NCBI RefSeq assembly: GCF_020809045.1
Contig: NZ_CP078079.1
Location: 3,782,001 to 3,846,000 of the forward strand
Direction of reading: 5' to 3'
Length of the DNA: 64,000 bases
From: Pseudarthrobacter sp. L1SW
GTDB lineage: Bacteria; Actinomycetota; Actinomycetes; Actinomycetales; Micrococcaceae
Positions 32,648 through 41,135 of the stretch are shown piece after piece. Numbering within the stretch: the stretch's first letter is position 1; each line of letters begins with the position of its first letter. Below the pieces are notes generated by a model, which worked only from the letters and a program-made list of their open reading frames with translations, did no database searches and was not told where the DNA came from. Both the position numbers and the translations under genes were made by a program.

Positions 32648-34068
32648 GCTGCAGCCCGCCGGACGATCCGCACGGGCTGCCGCCGGTCCTTGAGGTCCAC
32701 CCTCACCAACAGCGAACCCTTGCGCGCAAGGATTACCGCGACCGTCACGGCAGCGACGGCGGGCACTCCGCCGGACACCAGCAGGGCAACATGCGGATCG
32801 GCATGTTCGGCAATCCAGCCCAGCATGGGCCCGCCAATGGCCTGGCCTCCGATCAGCACCATGATGTACAGGCTCATCACCCTGCCCCTGATGCCCATGT
32901 TGGAGCTGACCTGGACCAGCTGGTTCGATCCGGTGAGGAACATGAGGCACCAGAACCCGGACAGCACCATCACGGCACCGAACACCGGCAGGGACGGCGC
33001 CAGCGCGGCAACGCACAGCATGGCGCCATACATTCCGGCGCAGAAAACCACGGACCGCAGCCGGAGCTGGCGGCGCCGGGTGGATGCCACCGCGCCGGAC
33101 AGGGCGCCGAGGGCCACCAGGGCATTCAGGAGGCCGTAGCCGCCGGCGCCAATGTTGAAGACGTGGTCGGCGTAGGCTGCCAGCACCACCGGCAGCCCCA
33201 TAGCGAAGACCGCAATGAACCCGGCCATCAGCCAGGGCCAGTAGATGGTGGGCTTTCCCAGCGCGTACCGCAGCCCTTCGCGCAGCATTCCCTTGCTCTT
33301 CGGGGTGGGCGCGCTGACGAACAACTGGTCCTTGCGCAGGATGAGCAGCATGGCAACCGTGGAGCAGCAGGCGAAGGCGTTGCCCGCGAAGGCCCACCCT
33401 GCCCCCACGGCGGTCAGCAGCCATCCGGCCAGGGCGGGGCCGATCAGGCCGCCCAGCTGGAAGGTGGTGGAGTTGACGCTGATGGCGTTGCGCAGGTACT
33501 TCGGCCCCACGAGTTCGTTGACGAACACCTGCCGCGCCGGCTGGTCAAGGACGGTCACCAAACCAAGCACCAGCGCGATCACATAGACGTGCCACACCTC
33601 AATGGCGCCGCTTAGGGCAAGGACTGCCAGCGCGGCGGCCAGGACCGCGGCCATGCTTTGGCACAGGATCAGGATCTTCCGCTTGGCGAACCGGTCCGCG
33701 ACCATCCCTCCCCACGGCCCGAGGAGCAGGGAGGGCAGGAACTGCAGCGCCACGGTGATGCCAACAGCGGTCACGGAGCCGGAGAGCTCCAGCACCAGCC
33801 AGTCCTGGGCGATCCGCTGCATCCAGATCGCGATAACGGCAATGAAGTGGCCGACGGCGAAGATGCGGAAGTTGGGAACCCTGAGGGAGATGAAGGTGTG
33901 CTTCCAGGGCAGGCGTTCGCTGACGACGGCGATGGGCTGGGTCTGGACGGGTGGAGTCTGGACGGGCGGGGATTGGGTGGGCGGGGCCTGGTTGTCCGGC
34001 GGGGCGGAGTGTGCGGTGTCGATGACGGGCTGGGTGACGGTTGCCGATGAAGGCGGTGGGGGTGCCAC
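32644..34068 (-). CDS. MFS transporter, enterobactin exporter-like (transmembrane secretion effector group)
   Basis: A 474-residue membrane protein. After a Pro/Gln/Thr-rich N-terminal tail of about 50 residues it has 12 helices beginning RVPNFRIFAVGHFIAVIAIWMQRIAQDWLVLEL, the start typical for the EntS/MFS_3 group. The TM2-TM3 loop reads GGMVADRFAKRKIL, with the conserved Asp-Arg and basic cluster, and LDQPARQVFVNELVG is the usual TM5 region. The substrate is unknown; siderophores, peptides and drugs are all known for the group. The start is GTG 34068 with GAGGAC upstream. It is divergent from a LysR gene that may control it. Confidence 0.88.
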   Translation of the reverse strand: MAPPPPSSATVTQPVIDTAHSAPPDNQAPPTQSPPVQTPPVQTQPIAVVSERLPWKHTFISLRVPNFRIFAVGHFIAVIAIWMQRIAQDWLVLELSGSVTAVGITVALQFLPSLLLGPWGGMVADRFAKRKILILCQSMAAVLAAALAVLALSGAIEVWHVYVIALVLGLVTVLDQPARQVFVNELVGPKYLRNAISVNSTTFQLGGLIGPALAGWLLTAVGAGWAFAGNAFACCSTVAMLLILRKDQLFVSAPTPKSKGMLREGLRYALGKPTIYWPWLMAGFIAVFAMGLPVVLAAYADHVFNIGAGGYGLLNALVALGALSGAVASTRRRQLRLRSVVFCAGMYGAMLCVAALAPSLPVFGAVMVLSGFWCLMFLTGSNQLVQVSSNMGIRGRVMSLYIMVLIGGQAIGGPMLGWIAEHADPHVALLVSGGVPAVAAVTVAVILARKGSLLVRVDLKDRRQPVRIVRRAAA

Positions 34069-34210
34069 AGGTGTGTCCTCACAGTGCGTGCGGTCCGGGA
34101 TGTCCTTAACGCTAGGCTGGGGGCACGGGATTATGGAGACGTATCGTCCCTATAACTCCTATTGCAGAGTGCAATACAGAAGTCCGCACCGACGCCCACC
34201 GGAGTCCATT

Positions 34211-35065
34211 GTGTTCGAACCAGCCCAGCTGCGCTCCTTCCTTGCCGTGGCGGAAACGCTCAGTTTCACCAAGGCCGCCGAGCGGCTGGGCCTGGCCCAG
34301 CCCACGGTCAGCCAGCACGTCCGCAAGCTGGAGGCTGCCGCCAAGCGGGTGCTGGTCAGCAGGGATACCCGGGACGTCCGGCTCACTGACAACGGGGACG
34401 CGATGGCGGGGTTTGCCCGGAACATCCTGGCCGCCCACGACTCCGCATCCCGCTACTTTTCGGGTTCTGCAATGCGCGGACGGCTGAGGTTCGGCACCGC
34501 GGACGACCTCGCCATCACCGGACTGCCGCGCATCCTGCGGGAATTCCGGCAGATCTACCCGCAGATCAACCTGGAACTCACGGTGGGCCAAAGCGACCAG
34601 CTGTACCGGAAGCTCAACGCGGGGCAACTGGACCTTGTATTTGTGAAATGGGTGGCCGGAGCCAAGGACGGGACCGTGGTCCAGCATGATTCCTTTTCCT
34701 GGGTGGGCCTGGAGCAGACCATGCTGGACCGGGCCGCCCCGGTCCCGCTCATCGCCTACCCTTCCCCCAGCCTGAGCCGGAAATTGGCCATAGACGCGCT
34801 CGAGTCCCATGGCAGAACCTGGCGGATCACGTGCACAACACGGCAAATCAGTGGTGTGCTGGCGGCGGTCCGGGCGGGGATCGGCGTCGCCGTCATGCCG
34901 TCGTCGCTGGTGCCCGAGGACCTGAAGATCATCACCCGGCGCTTCGACCTGCCCGCGGTGGGCGACGTTGACTTCACCCTCATCCGCAACCCGCTGGCCA
35001 ACGCCGAGGTGATTGACGCGCTGACCCAGTCAATTGTGGGCCGGACCATTAACCGATCAGCATAA
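34211..35065 (+). CDS. LysR-family transcriptional regulator
   Basis: A 284-residue regulator. The winged HTH at residues 3-60 reads LRSFLAVAETLSFTKAAERLGLAQPTVSQHVRKLEAA, and the C-terminal part is the periplasmic-binding-protein-like effector domain (GRLRFGTADDLAITGLPRILREF onward, with AAVRAGIGVAVMPSSLVPEDL). GGAG six bases upstream supports the GTG start at 34211. LysR genes usually control the divergent neighbour, here the MFS exporter (142 bases between starts). The 34130-34185 stretch is AT-richer than its flanks and is the probable operator/promoter area. Confidence 0.9.
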   Translation: MFEPAQLRSFLAVAETLSFTKAAERLGLAQPTVSQHVRKLEAAAKRVLVSRDTRDVRLTDNGDAMAGFARNILAAHDSASRYFSGSAMRGRLRFGTADDLAITGLPRILREFRQIYPQINLELTVGQSDQLYRKLNAGQLDLVFVKWVAGAKDGTVVQHDSFSWVGLEQTMLDRAAPVPLIAYPSPSLSRKLAIDALESHGRTWRITCTTRQISGVLAAVRAGIGVAVMPSSLVPEDLKIITRRFDLPAVGDVDFTLIRNPLANAEVIDALTQSIVGRTINRSA

Positions 35066-35223
35066 CGCCCCAAGGTGTCCCGCAGGCGAAGCCATACCGC
35101 AGTGTCCATTGATTGCGGAAGGTAGCATCACTTATGCTGATTTTCCAGGGTCAAGCAGCCGGCCGGTCATCCAACACGAGGCCGCTCCTGCACGCCAGGA
35201 TTCCGGCTCGGGACAGGCAGCCA

Positions 35224-35541
35224 ATGACGACAGCCAAGAACCCCCACTACACCCCGGCCCATGCCCGCGCGCACACCACTGCGCGTCCGCTTGGAACCCG
35301 CAATTCCAGACTCGGTGCAGGCATCGCCACCACCGACTCCGGATATGTCGGCAAACCCACCTGTGACAGGTGCCGCACCGACGAGTTCATCTACCTTGAG
35401 TCTTACATTCCGCCCACCTACCGGCGCGACGGTTCGGTAGGCACCCTGGGCGAAGTCGCCTATACCTGCACCCGCTGCGAGGATTTCTCTGCCCACAGTG
35501 TTCCAGTCACGTGGACGCCGCCCGGGTGGTACCTGGGCTAG
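35224..35541 (+). CDS. Small zinc-ribbon-like protein
   Basis: About 105 residues. The C-terminal half carries two paired cysteines, CDRC and CTRC, separated by 35 residues, a pattern for a zinc ribbon. The N-terminal half is basic and rich in His, Thr and Arg (NPHYTPAHARAHTTARPLGTRN). The protein is not recognised beyond this. Start ATG 35224 has a weak upstream CAGGCAG; a longer frame from 35113 would add 37 residues of poor coding character. A strong terminator hairpin follows. Confidence 0.65.
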   Translation: MTTAKNPHYTPAHARAHTTARPLGTRNSRLGAGIATTDSGYVGKPTCDRCRTDEFIYLESYIPPTYRRDGSVGTLGEVAYTCTRCEDFSAHSVPVTWTPPGWYLG

Positions 35542-35556
35542 CATCCGCAGGCCAAA

Positions 35557-35599
35557 AGGGCCGGACGGCCACCGCAAGGTGAACGTCCGGCCCTCTTTG
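35557..35599 (+). terminator. Rho-independent terminator after the zinc-ribbon gene
   Basis: AGGGCCGGACG (35557-35567) pairs exactly with CGTCCGGCCCT (35584-35594) and is followed by CTTTGT. It lies between converging genes and may also serve putA on the opposite strand. Confidence 0.8.
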
Positions 35600-35641
35600 T
35601 GGCGCCGGCATCCCTGTGCCGGCAGCAACTGTCGCGGAAAC

Positions 35642-38600
35642 CTAGATCAGCGTGTCCGAAAGGTGGTTGGGGGTTCCGAACCGGTGGGCGGTGATGCTGA
35701 CGGCCTGCTCGTGCAGGAAGGGCAGCAGCTCCACGCGGCCGGCTTCGGTGACCGGGTGGACGTAGATTGCCAGGTCGGGGCGGCCGCCCGTTGCCTTGGC
35801 CAGCGCGGATGCATCGCCGCCGATCAGGCGGACGCGTCCACCGGAAAGTTTCCCCGCCGCCGCGAGCCGGCCCGCGGCAGCCAGCCAGTCGGCGTCGGAC
35901 TCTACCGTTACTTCGATGTCCAGCGCGGTGAGCACCGGGCGCAGCTGGGCGGGAAGTTCGACGGCGGAGGACACCGTGAGTGCCGAACCCGCCAGCACAC
36001 CGGCCGCCACAGTCCGCACCAGGTGCGCCAGCGGCGCGCCTTCGGACAGCCGGACCGTCACCGGCAGGCTGCGGTAACGGAAGATGTTGCGCTCCGCGCT
36101 GAGGCCGGAGACATCCTTAGCCGTACCGAACTCCTCGGCCCAGGCCTGGGCATCGGACGCGACGGCCCGCTGCACTGACTCGAGCTCCGCCGGCTGCAGG
36201 GCAGCGCCGGCGGCGTTGAGGATCCGGCGCACGCCCGGGTGGGTGACAGCGGCATCCGCCGAAGCCGTCGCGGGAGCCCAGTCGCCGAGGCCCGCCAGGT
36301 AGTTGGGCCCGCCGGCCTTGGTGCCGGCGCCAACTGCGGACTTCTTCCAGCCGCCGAACGGCTGGCGCTGCACGATTGCACCGGTAATGCCGCGGTTCAC
36401 GTAGAGGTTTCCGGCCTGGATGCTGTCCAGCCAGATGCCGAGTTCCGCGAAGTTCAGCGAGTGCAGGCCGGCGGTGAGGCCGTACTCGATCTGGTTCTGG
36501 ATTTCGATGGCCTCTTCCAGGGTCTCAGCGGTCATCACGCCCAGCACTGGTCCGAAGAACTCGGTCAGGTGGAAGTAGGAGCCGCGCTTGACGCCGTAGC
36601 GCACGCCCGGGCTCCACAGCCGTCCGGTGTCATCCAGCTTCTTCGGCTCCACGGCCCAGTTCTCGCCCTCGCCAAGGGTGGTGAGGGCGTTGAGGAGCTT
36701 GCCGTGGGCGGGCTCGATGATCGGGCCCATCTGGCTGGTGGGATCCTCCGGGTAGCCCACCTTCAGGGAGGTCACGGCGTCAATGAGCTGGTTGTGGAAC
36801 CGCTTGGACTTGGCAACGGAGCCCACCAGGATCACCAGTGAAGCTGCGGAGCACTTCTGGCCTGCGTGGCCGAACGCGGAGTACGCAACATCCTTCGCCG
36901 CCAGGTCCAGGTCGGCGCTCGGAGTGACGATGATGGCATTCTTGCCGCTGGTTTCGGCCAGCAGCGGCAGGTCCTGGCGGAAGGAGCGGAACAGTTCCGC
37001 GGTTTCATAGCCGCCGGTGAGGATTACGCGGTCCACGGCCGGGTGGCTGATCAGCTGCTTGCCCAGCTCCCGCTCGCCGAGCTGCACCATGGTCAGGACG
37101 TCGCGGGGAACGCCGGCTTCCCACAAGGCTTCCACCATGACCGCGCCGCTGCGGGCAGCCTGCTTGGCAGGCTTGATCACGACGGCGGAACCGGCGGCGA
37201 GTGCCGCGAGGGTGGACCCTGCCGGGATGGCGACCGGGAAGTTCCACGGCGGGGTCACCACGGTGAGCTTCGCTGGGCCGAATGTGGCGCCGTCGACCTT
37301 GTCCAGCTTCCGCGCGGACTCGGCGTAGTAATGGGCAAAGTCCACGGCTTCGCTGACCTCGGGATCGCCCTGGTCGATGGTCTTGCCGGTTTCGCTGGCC
37401 ATGACCTCGAGCAGGTCGGCGCGGCGGGCCTCCAGGACGTCGCCGGCGCGGTGCAGGATTTCGGCGCGCTCGGCGCCGGAGAGGGCGCCCCAGGCTTTGC
37501 CCTTCTCGACGGCGGTTTCGATGGCTGTGTTGAGGGTGGCTTCGTCATTGATGAAGGCTGCCTTGACGGCGGCATTGCCCAGGGTGGAGGACGGGACGCG
37601 CTCCAGGATCGCCCGGCCCCAGTCACGGTTGGCGGGGAGGGACGGGTCAGTGTCCGGGGTGTTCTCGAAGGCGTTGTGGGGCATCGGGATGGGGGGCAGG
37701 TTGCGGTTCTGCTTGCGGTTCGGCGCCGGAACACTGTTGTCCAGGGCGTCCAGCGAGGCGAGGAAGCGCTGCTTTTCGCGCTCGAACAGCGTTTCGTTTT
37801 CACTGAGCTCGAAAACCGCGGACATGAAGTTGTCCTGGCTGGCACCCTCTTCGAGGCGGCGGATCAGGTAGGCGATGGCGACGTCGAACTCGGCCGGGTG
37901 CACCACCGGCGTATAGAGGAGGAGGCTGCCCACGTCCTTCTTCACGGCTTCGGCCTGGCCCTGGGCCATGCCCAGCAGCATCTCGAACTCGATGCCCGCT
38001 TCAACACCGCGCTGCTTGGCCAGGAGCCACGCGAAGGCGATGTCGAACAGGTTGTGCCCGGCCACGCCGATGCGGATGTTCTTGATCCGCTCGGGGTGCA
38101 GCGAGTAGTTGATGACGCTCTTGTAGCTGGTGTCCGAGTCCTGCTTGCTGCCCCAGGTCGCCAGGGGCCAGTCGTGCAGGGAGGACTCCACCTGCTCCAT
38201 CGGCAGGTTGGCACCCTTGACCACGCGCACCTTGATGGCGGCGCCGCCGTTGGCGCGGCGCTCGGCTGCCCAGTCCTGCAGACGGATCATCGCGGAGAGG
38301 GCGTCCGGAAGGTAGGCCTGGAGCACGATGCCCGCTTCCAGGTCCTTGAACTCGGGCTTGTCCAAGATCCTGGTGAACACCGCAATGGTCATGTCCAGGT
38401 CCTTATACTCCTCCATGTCCAGGTTGATGAACTTGGCTTTCTTGCCGGGGCCGGCGAAGGAGGCAGCGCGCTCGAACAGCGGGGTGAGCTTCTCGACCAC
38501 GTGCTCCACGGCCTCGTCGAACGCCCAGGCGGAGTGCGGGGCAACCGTGGAGGAGACTTTGATGGAGACGTAGTCGACGTCGGGGCGCGCCAGCAGGGTG

Positions 38601-39148
38601 TGCGTGCCTTCGAGCCGGCGGGAGGCCTCGTGCTCACCGAGGACAGCCTCACCGAGGAGGTTGACGTTGAGCTTGATGCCGTCTTTCCTGATCTTGGCAA
38701 TGGCCGGGCCCAGCTTGGCGTCGGTGGCGTCGACGATCAGGTGGCCCACCATCTCGCGCAGGACCTTGCGGGCGATGGGGATGACCACCTGCGGCATGAC
38801 CGGAGCCATGGTGCCGCCCAGCGCTACGGCGCTGCGCATGTACCAGGGCAGGAATGCCGGGACCTTGGGGGCAAGTGCGGCGAGGTTGCGGGCGGCGACG
38901 TTCAGGTCCTCGGGGCGGACAACGCCGTCCACGAAGCCAACGGTGAATTCCAGGCCGTTGGGGTCCTTCAGGACGCCTGCCAGTTGCTGGGCGGAGGAGT
39001 CCACGGGAACCTTTGATGCCTCGGTGAGCCAGTGGCGGACCAGCGCCACGGCTTCGGTTGAGAGGGCCTTGGCCTGGGGCACATCGACGTCGACGGTCCG
39101 CGGCGCGGTCCCGGTGGCGACTGCCGGTTCCATAGCAATGTGGGTCAT
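35642..39148 (-). CDS. putA: Bifunctional proline dehydrogenase / L-glutamate gamma-semialdehyde dehydrogenase
   Basis: A 1168-residue enzyme that oxidises proline to glutamate in two steps. Residues about 150-460 are the FAD proline dehydrogenase barrel (FINLDMEEYKDLDMTIAVF, GIVLQAYLPDALSAM, IKVRVVKGANLPMEQ and EFEMLLGMAQGQ). Residues about 540-1000 are an aldehyde dehydrogenase, with LLAETSGKNAIIV and the catalytic Cys766 in GHAGQKCSA. Residues about 1010-1168 form an extra C-terminal domain. There is no N-terminal ribbon-helix-helix DNA-binding part, so it is not a self-regulator as in E. coli. Start ATG 39148 has GGGAT six bases upstream. Its promoter shares a 47-bp element with the permease gene downstream on the same strand. 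Confidence 0.95.
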   Translation of the reverse strand: MTHIAMEPAVATGTAPRTVDVDVPQAKALSTEAVALVRHWLTEASKVPVDSSAQQLAGVLKDPNGLEFTVGFVDGVVRPEDLNVAARNLAALAPKVPAFLPWYMRSAVALGGTMAPVMPQVVIPIARKVLREMVGHLIVDATDAKLGPAIAKIRKDGIKLNVNLLGEAVLGEHEASRRLEGTHTLLARPDVDYVSIKVSSTVAPHSAWAFDEAVEHVVEKLTPLFERAASFAGPGKKAKFINLDMEEYKDLDMTIAVFTRILDKPEFKDLEAGIVLQAYLPDALSAMIRLQDWAAERRANGGAAIKVRVVKGANLPMEQVESSLHDWPLATWGSKQDSDTSYKSVINYSLHPERIKNIRIGVAGHNLFDIAFAWLLAKQRGVEAGIEFEMLLGMAQGQAEAVKKDVGSLLLYTPVVHPAEFDVAIAYLIRRLEEGASQDNFMSAVFELSENETLFEREKQRFLASLDALDNSVPAPNRKQNRNLPPIPMPHNAFENTPDTDPSLPANRDWGRAILERVPSSTLGNAAVKAAFINDEATLNTAIETAVEKGKAWGALSGAERAEILHRAGDVLEARRADLLEVMASETGKTIDQGDPEVSEAVDFAHYYAESARKLDKVDGATFGPAKLTVVTPPWNFPVAIPAGSTLAALAAGSAVVIKPAKQAARSGAVMVEALWEAGVPRDVLTMVQLGERELGKQLISHPAVDRVILTGGYETAELFRSFRQDLPLLAETSGKNAIIVTPSADLDLAAKDVAYSAFGHAGQKCSAASLVILVGSVAKSKRFHNQLIDAVTSLKVGYPEDPTSQMGPIIEPAHGKLLNALTTLGEGENWAVEPKKLDDTGRLWSPGVRYGVKRGSYFHLTEFFGPVLGVMTAETLEEAIEIQNQIEYGLTAGLHSLNFAELGIWLDSIQAGNLYVNRGITGAIVQRQPFGGWKKSAVGAGTKAGGPNYLAGLGDWAPATASADAAVTHPGVRRILNAAGAALQPAELESVQRAVASDAQAWAEEFGTAKDVSGLSAERNIFRYRSLPVTVRLSEGAPLAHLVRTVAAGVLAGSALTVSSAVELPAQLRPVLTALDIEVTVESDADWLAAAGRLAAAGKLSGGRVRLIGGDASALAKATGGRPDLAIYVHPVTEAGRVELLPFLHEQAVSITAHRFGTPNHLSDTLI

Positions 39149-39186
39149 GGTTATCCCGATCTTTCTGGGTTCAAGGAGGTCTTATC

Positions 39187-39233
39187 CACCAGTATGAACT
39201 TCCAGTCACATAAGATAAAGCGATCTTTCCTAA
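39187..39233 (-). promoter_or_regulatory. putA promoter region, element shared with the permease promoter
   Basis: Reading the minus strand, CTTTATCTTATG lies 17 bases before CATACTGGTGG, with TTAG further upstream. The permease promoter at 41056-41102 shows the same blocks at the same distances. CATACT is a fair -10 box, and the CTTTATCT block occupies the -35 position without matching the usual consensus, which points to an activator-dependent promoter. Confidence 0.6.
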
Positions 39234-39367
39234 GCAATACAGGTTAGAAAACCCAAAGGATTAGCCCCGACTTGGGAACCCGTCCTAACCAGCAAAAGGC
39301 AGCCTCGCCAGCCGCCCTCCCCGCCTCTCTCGTCCCCTACCCTCCCCTGCCCCGCCCGCCCCAGCAG

Positions 39368-39502
39368 GACGCTCTCTCACTTAACGTCGTTTTCCTGGCG
39401 ACGCTCTCTCACTTAACGCCGGAAAAACAGGGACGCTCTCTCCCTTTCCTCAGGAAAGGGAGAGAGCGTCCCGTAAAAACCCGCATTAAGTGAGAGAGCG
39501 TC
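39368..39502. repeat. Array of palindromic repeats between putA and the amino acid permease
   Basis: GACGCTCTCTCACTTAACG occurs twice in direct orientation (39368-39386 and 39400-39418) and once inverted with one change (39484-39502). Between them is a perfect 21-bp hairpin (39430-39450 and 39452-39472, one-base centre) whose stem shares GACGCTCTCTC. The whole stretch can fold into a large cruciform. It looks like a dispersed intergenic palindromic repeat. The rest of the 369-base gap (39149-39517) holds the putA promoter and a CT-rich segment; no gene is seen. Confidence 0.85.
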
Positions 39503-39517
39503 GCAAGGGGGCGAGGG

Positions 39518-40981
39518 TCAGCCGATGGGCCGGTGCATCTCCACGATTTCTTCGTGCCGCGGGCTGTTGGGGTTCATCAGCGAATTCTTCTTGCCATAGA
39601 AGAAGTAGATCGCCAGGCCCACCACCAGCCAGATGCCGAACCGCAGCCAGGTCTCCCAGTGCAGCTGGAACATCAGGAAGGCTGAAGCAAGCACGCCGAA
39701 GGCCGGGACCAGGGGCATGAAGGGCAGGCGGAAAGCGCGGGGGGCGTCAGGCTTCTTGTAACGGAAGATGATGACGGCCAGGCAGACGACGACGAACGCG
39801 GCCAGGATGCCGATGTTGGTCAGGTCGGCAACTGCCTTGATCGGGAACACGCCCGCCAGGAGTGCGGAGGCGATGCCCGCGATCCAGGTCACGCGCTGCG
39901 GCGTGCCGTGACGGTCGGTCTTGGAGAACCAGCCAGGCAGCAGCCCGTCGCGGCTCATTGAGAACCATACGCGGGTAACACCGAGCAGGAACGTCAGCAT
40001 CACCGTGAGGATGGACAGCACCGCGAATACCGAAATGATGGTGGCAATGATCGGCAGCCCCACGCCGGTGAAGGCTGACGCGAAGCCGGCCTTGGGGTCG
40101 ATGTCCTTGTAGTTCTGCATGCCCGTGAGGACCAGGGTGGCTGCCACATAAAGCAGCATGGCGATGATGAGCGACAGGATGATCGCCTTGGGCATGTGCT
40201 TCTTGCCGTCGGTGGCTTCCTCCGCGGCGGTACTCATGGCGTCGTAGCCGAATACCGCGAAGAACACGGTGGCGGAACCGGCAAGAACCGGGCCGAAGCC
40301 GGACGGCATGAACGGGTTGTAGTTGTTGGTGTCGATGTAGAAGACGCCCAGCCCGATGATGAACAGGATCAGGATGACTTTGATGGCAACGGCCACCAGT
40401 TCGAACCGGCCGAACGCCTTGGTTCCGCGGGACAGGATCCAGGTCACGATCAGGCAGACCACGATGGCCGGAATGTTGACGATGCCACCCTTGCCTTCAT
40501 CCGGGGTGGAAGTCATCCAGACCGGCATATGGATGCCGATTCCGGAGAGGAAGGCATCAAAGTAGCCCGAGATGCCAATGGCCACGACGGCCACGATCGC
40601 GATGTATTCCAGCAAGAGGTCCCAGCCGATGAACCAGCCGATCACCTCACCCAGCGCCACGTAGCCGTAGGTGTAGGCCGACCCGGCGCGCGGAATCATG
40701 CCCGCGAATTCTGCGTAGGAAAGCGCTGCCGCCGCCGAAGCAAGGCCAGCGATCAGGAACGAAATCAGCACCGCGGGCCCCACCCCGGGTGCGGTTTCGC
40801 TGCCGGCGGCCACCAACCCCGCGAGGGAGAAGATGCCGACGCCGATAATGCCGCCTACGCCGATCGCCGTAAGCTGCCAAAGCCCGAGTGACTTAAAGAG
40901 GCCACTATGTTTGTTCTCTTCTTCAATGTCGTCAATCGGCTTGCGCCGCATGATCGACTGGGTCATGTCTCTAGTGCTCAT
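39518..40981 (-). CDS. APC-family amino acid permease
   Basis: A 487-residue permease with 12 or more helices. SLGLWQLTAIGVGGIIGVGIFSLAGLVAA is the APC TM1 signature with the substrate-carboxylate-binding GIG-x-G. YAEFAGMIPRAGSAYTYGYVALGEVIGWFIGWDLLLEY and FFAVFGYDAMSTAAEE are TM3 and TM6 motifs seen in cationic amino acid transporter-like members. Start ATG 40981 is preceded by AGGAG. The substrate is probably an amino acid, perhaps proline given the shared promoter with putA, though CAT-type permeases often carry basic amino acids. It is divergent from a LysR gene, which is the likely regulator. Confidence 0.9.
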   Translation of the reverse strand: MSTRDMTQSIMRRKPIDDIEEENKHSGLFKSLGLWQLTAIGVGGIIGVGIFSLAGLVAAGSETAPGVGPAVLISFLIAGLASAAAALSYAEFAGMIPRAGSAYTYGYVALGEVIGWFIGWDLLLEYIAIVAVVAIGISGYFDAFLSGIGIHMPVWMTSTPDEGKGGIVNIPAIVVCLIVTWILSRGTKAFGRFELVAVAIKVILILFIIGLGVFYIDTNNYNPFMPSGFGPVLAGSATVFFAVFGYDAMSTAAEEATDGKKHMPKAIILSLIIAMLLYVAATLVLTGMQNYKDIDPKAGFASAFTGVGLPIIATIISVFAVLSILTVMLTFLLGVTRVWFSMSRDGLLPGWFSKTDRHGTPQRVTWIAGIASALLAGVFPIKAVADLTNIGILAAFVVVCLAVIIFRYKKPDAPRAFRLPFMPLVPAFGVLASAFLMFQLHWETWLRFGIWLVVGLAIYFFYGKKNSLMNPNSPRHEEIVEMHRPIG

Positions 40982-41055
40982 CAGGAACTCCTGCTTGGGG
41001 TGCTGCCCCGCCACGGCGCGCGAAATAATCGCTTGTGACGGGGGTAACTCGGTCC

Positions 41056-41102
41056 CAACAGTATGCAAGCGGGCTTGCATTAGATAAAGTGACTACTTCT
41101 AA
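41056..41102 (-). promoter_or_regulatory. Permease promoter region, element shared with putA
   Basis: The minus strand reads CTTTATCTAATG, 17 bases (from the T of CTTTATCT to CATACT), then CATACTGTTGG, with TTAG upstream, matching the putA element block for block. A perfect 18-bp palindrome lies between the two blocks. Confidence 0.6.
41063..41080. promoter_or_regulatory. 18-bp palindrome in the permease/LysR divergent region
   Basis: ATGCAAGC and GCTTGCAT flank two G bases in a perfect inverted repeat. It overlaps the presumed -10 box of the permease promoter and lies 56 bases from the LysR start, the usual setting for a LysR-type operator. Confidence 0.6.
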
Positions 41103-41135
41103 CCTATATTCATTAGTTTCGGTAAGGATTTCCTT

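Noticed and set aside
39160..39260. Second DnaA box (TTATCCACC) near putA
   Set aside because: One mismatch to consensus, isolated, and it overlaps the putA leader. Treated as chance.
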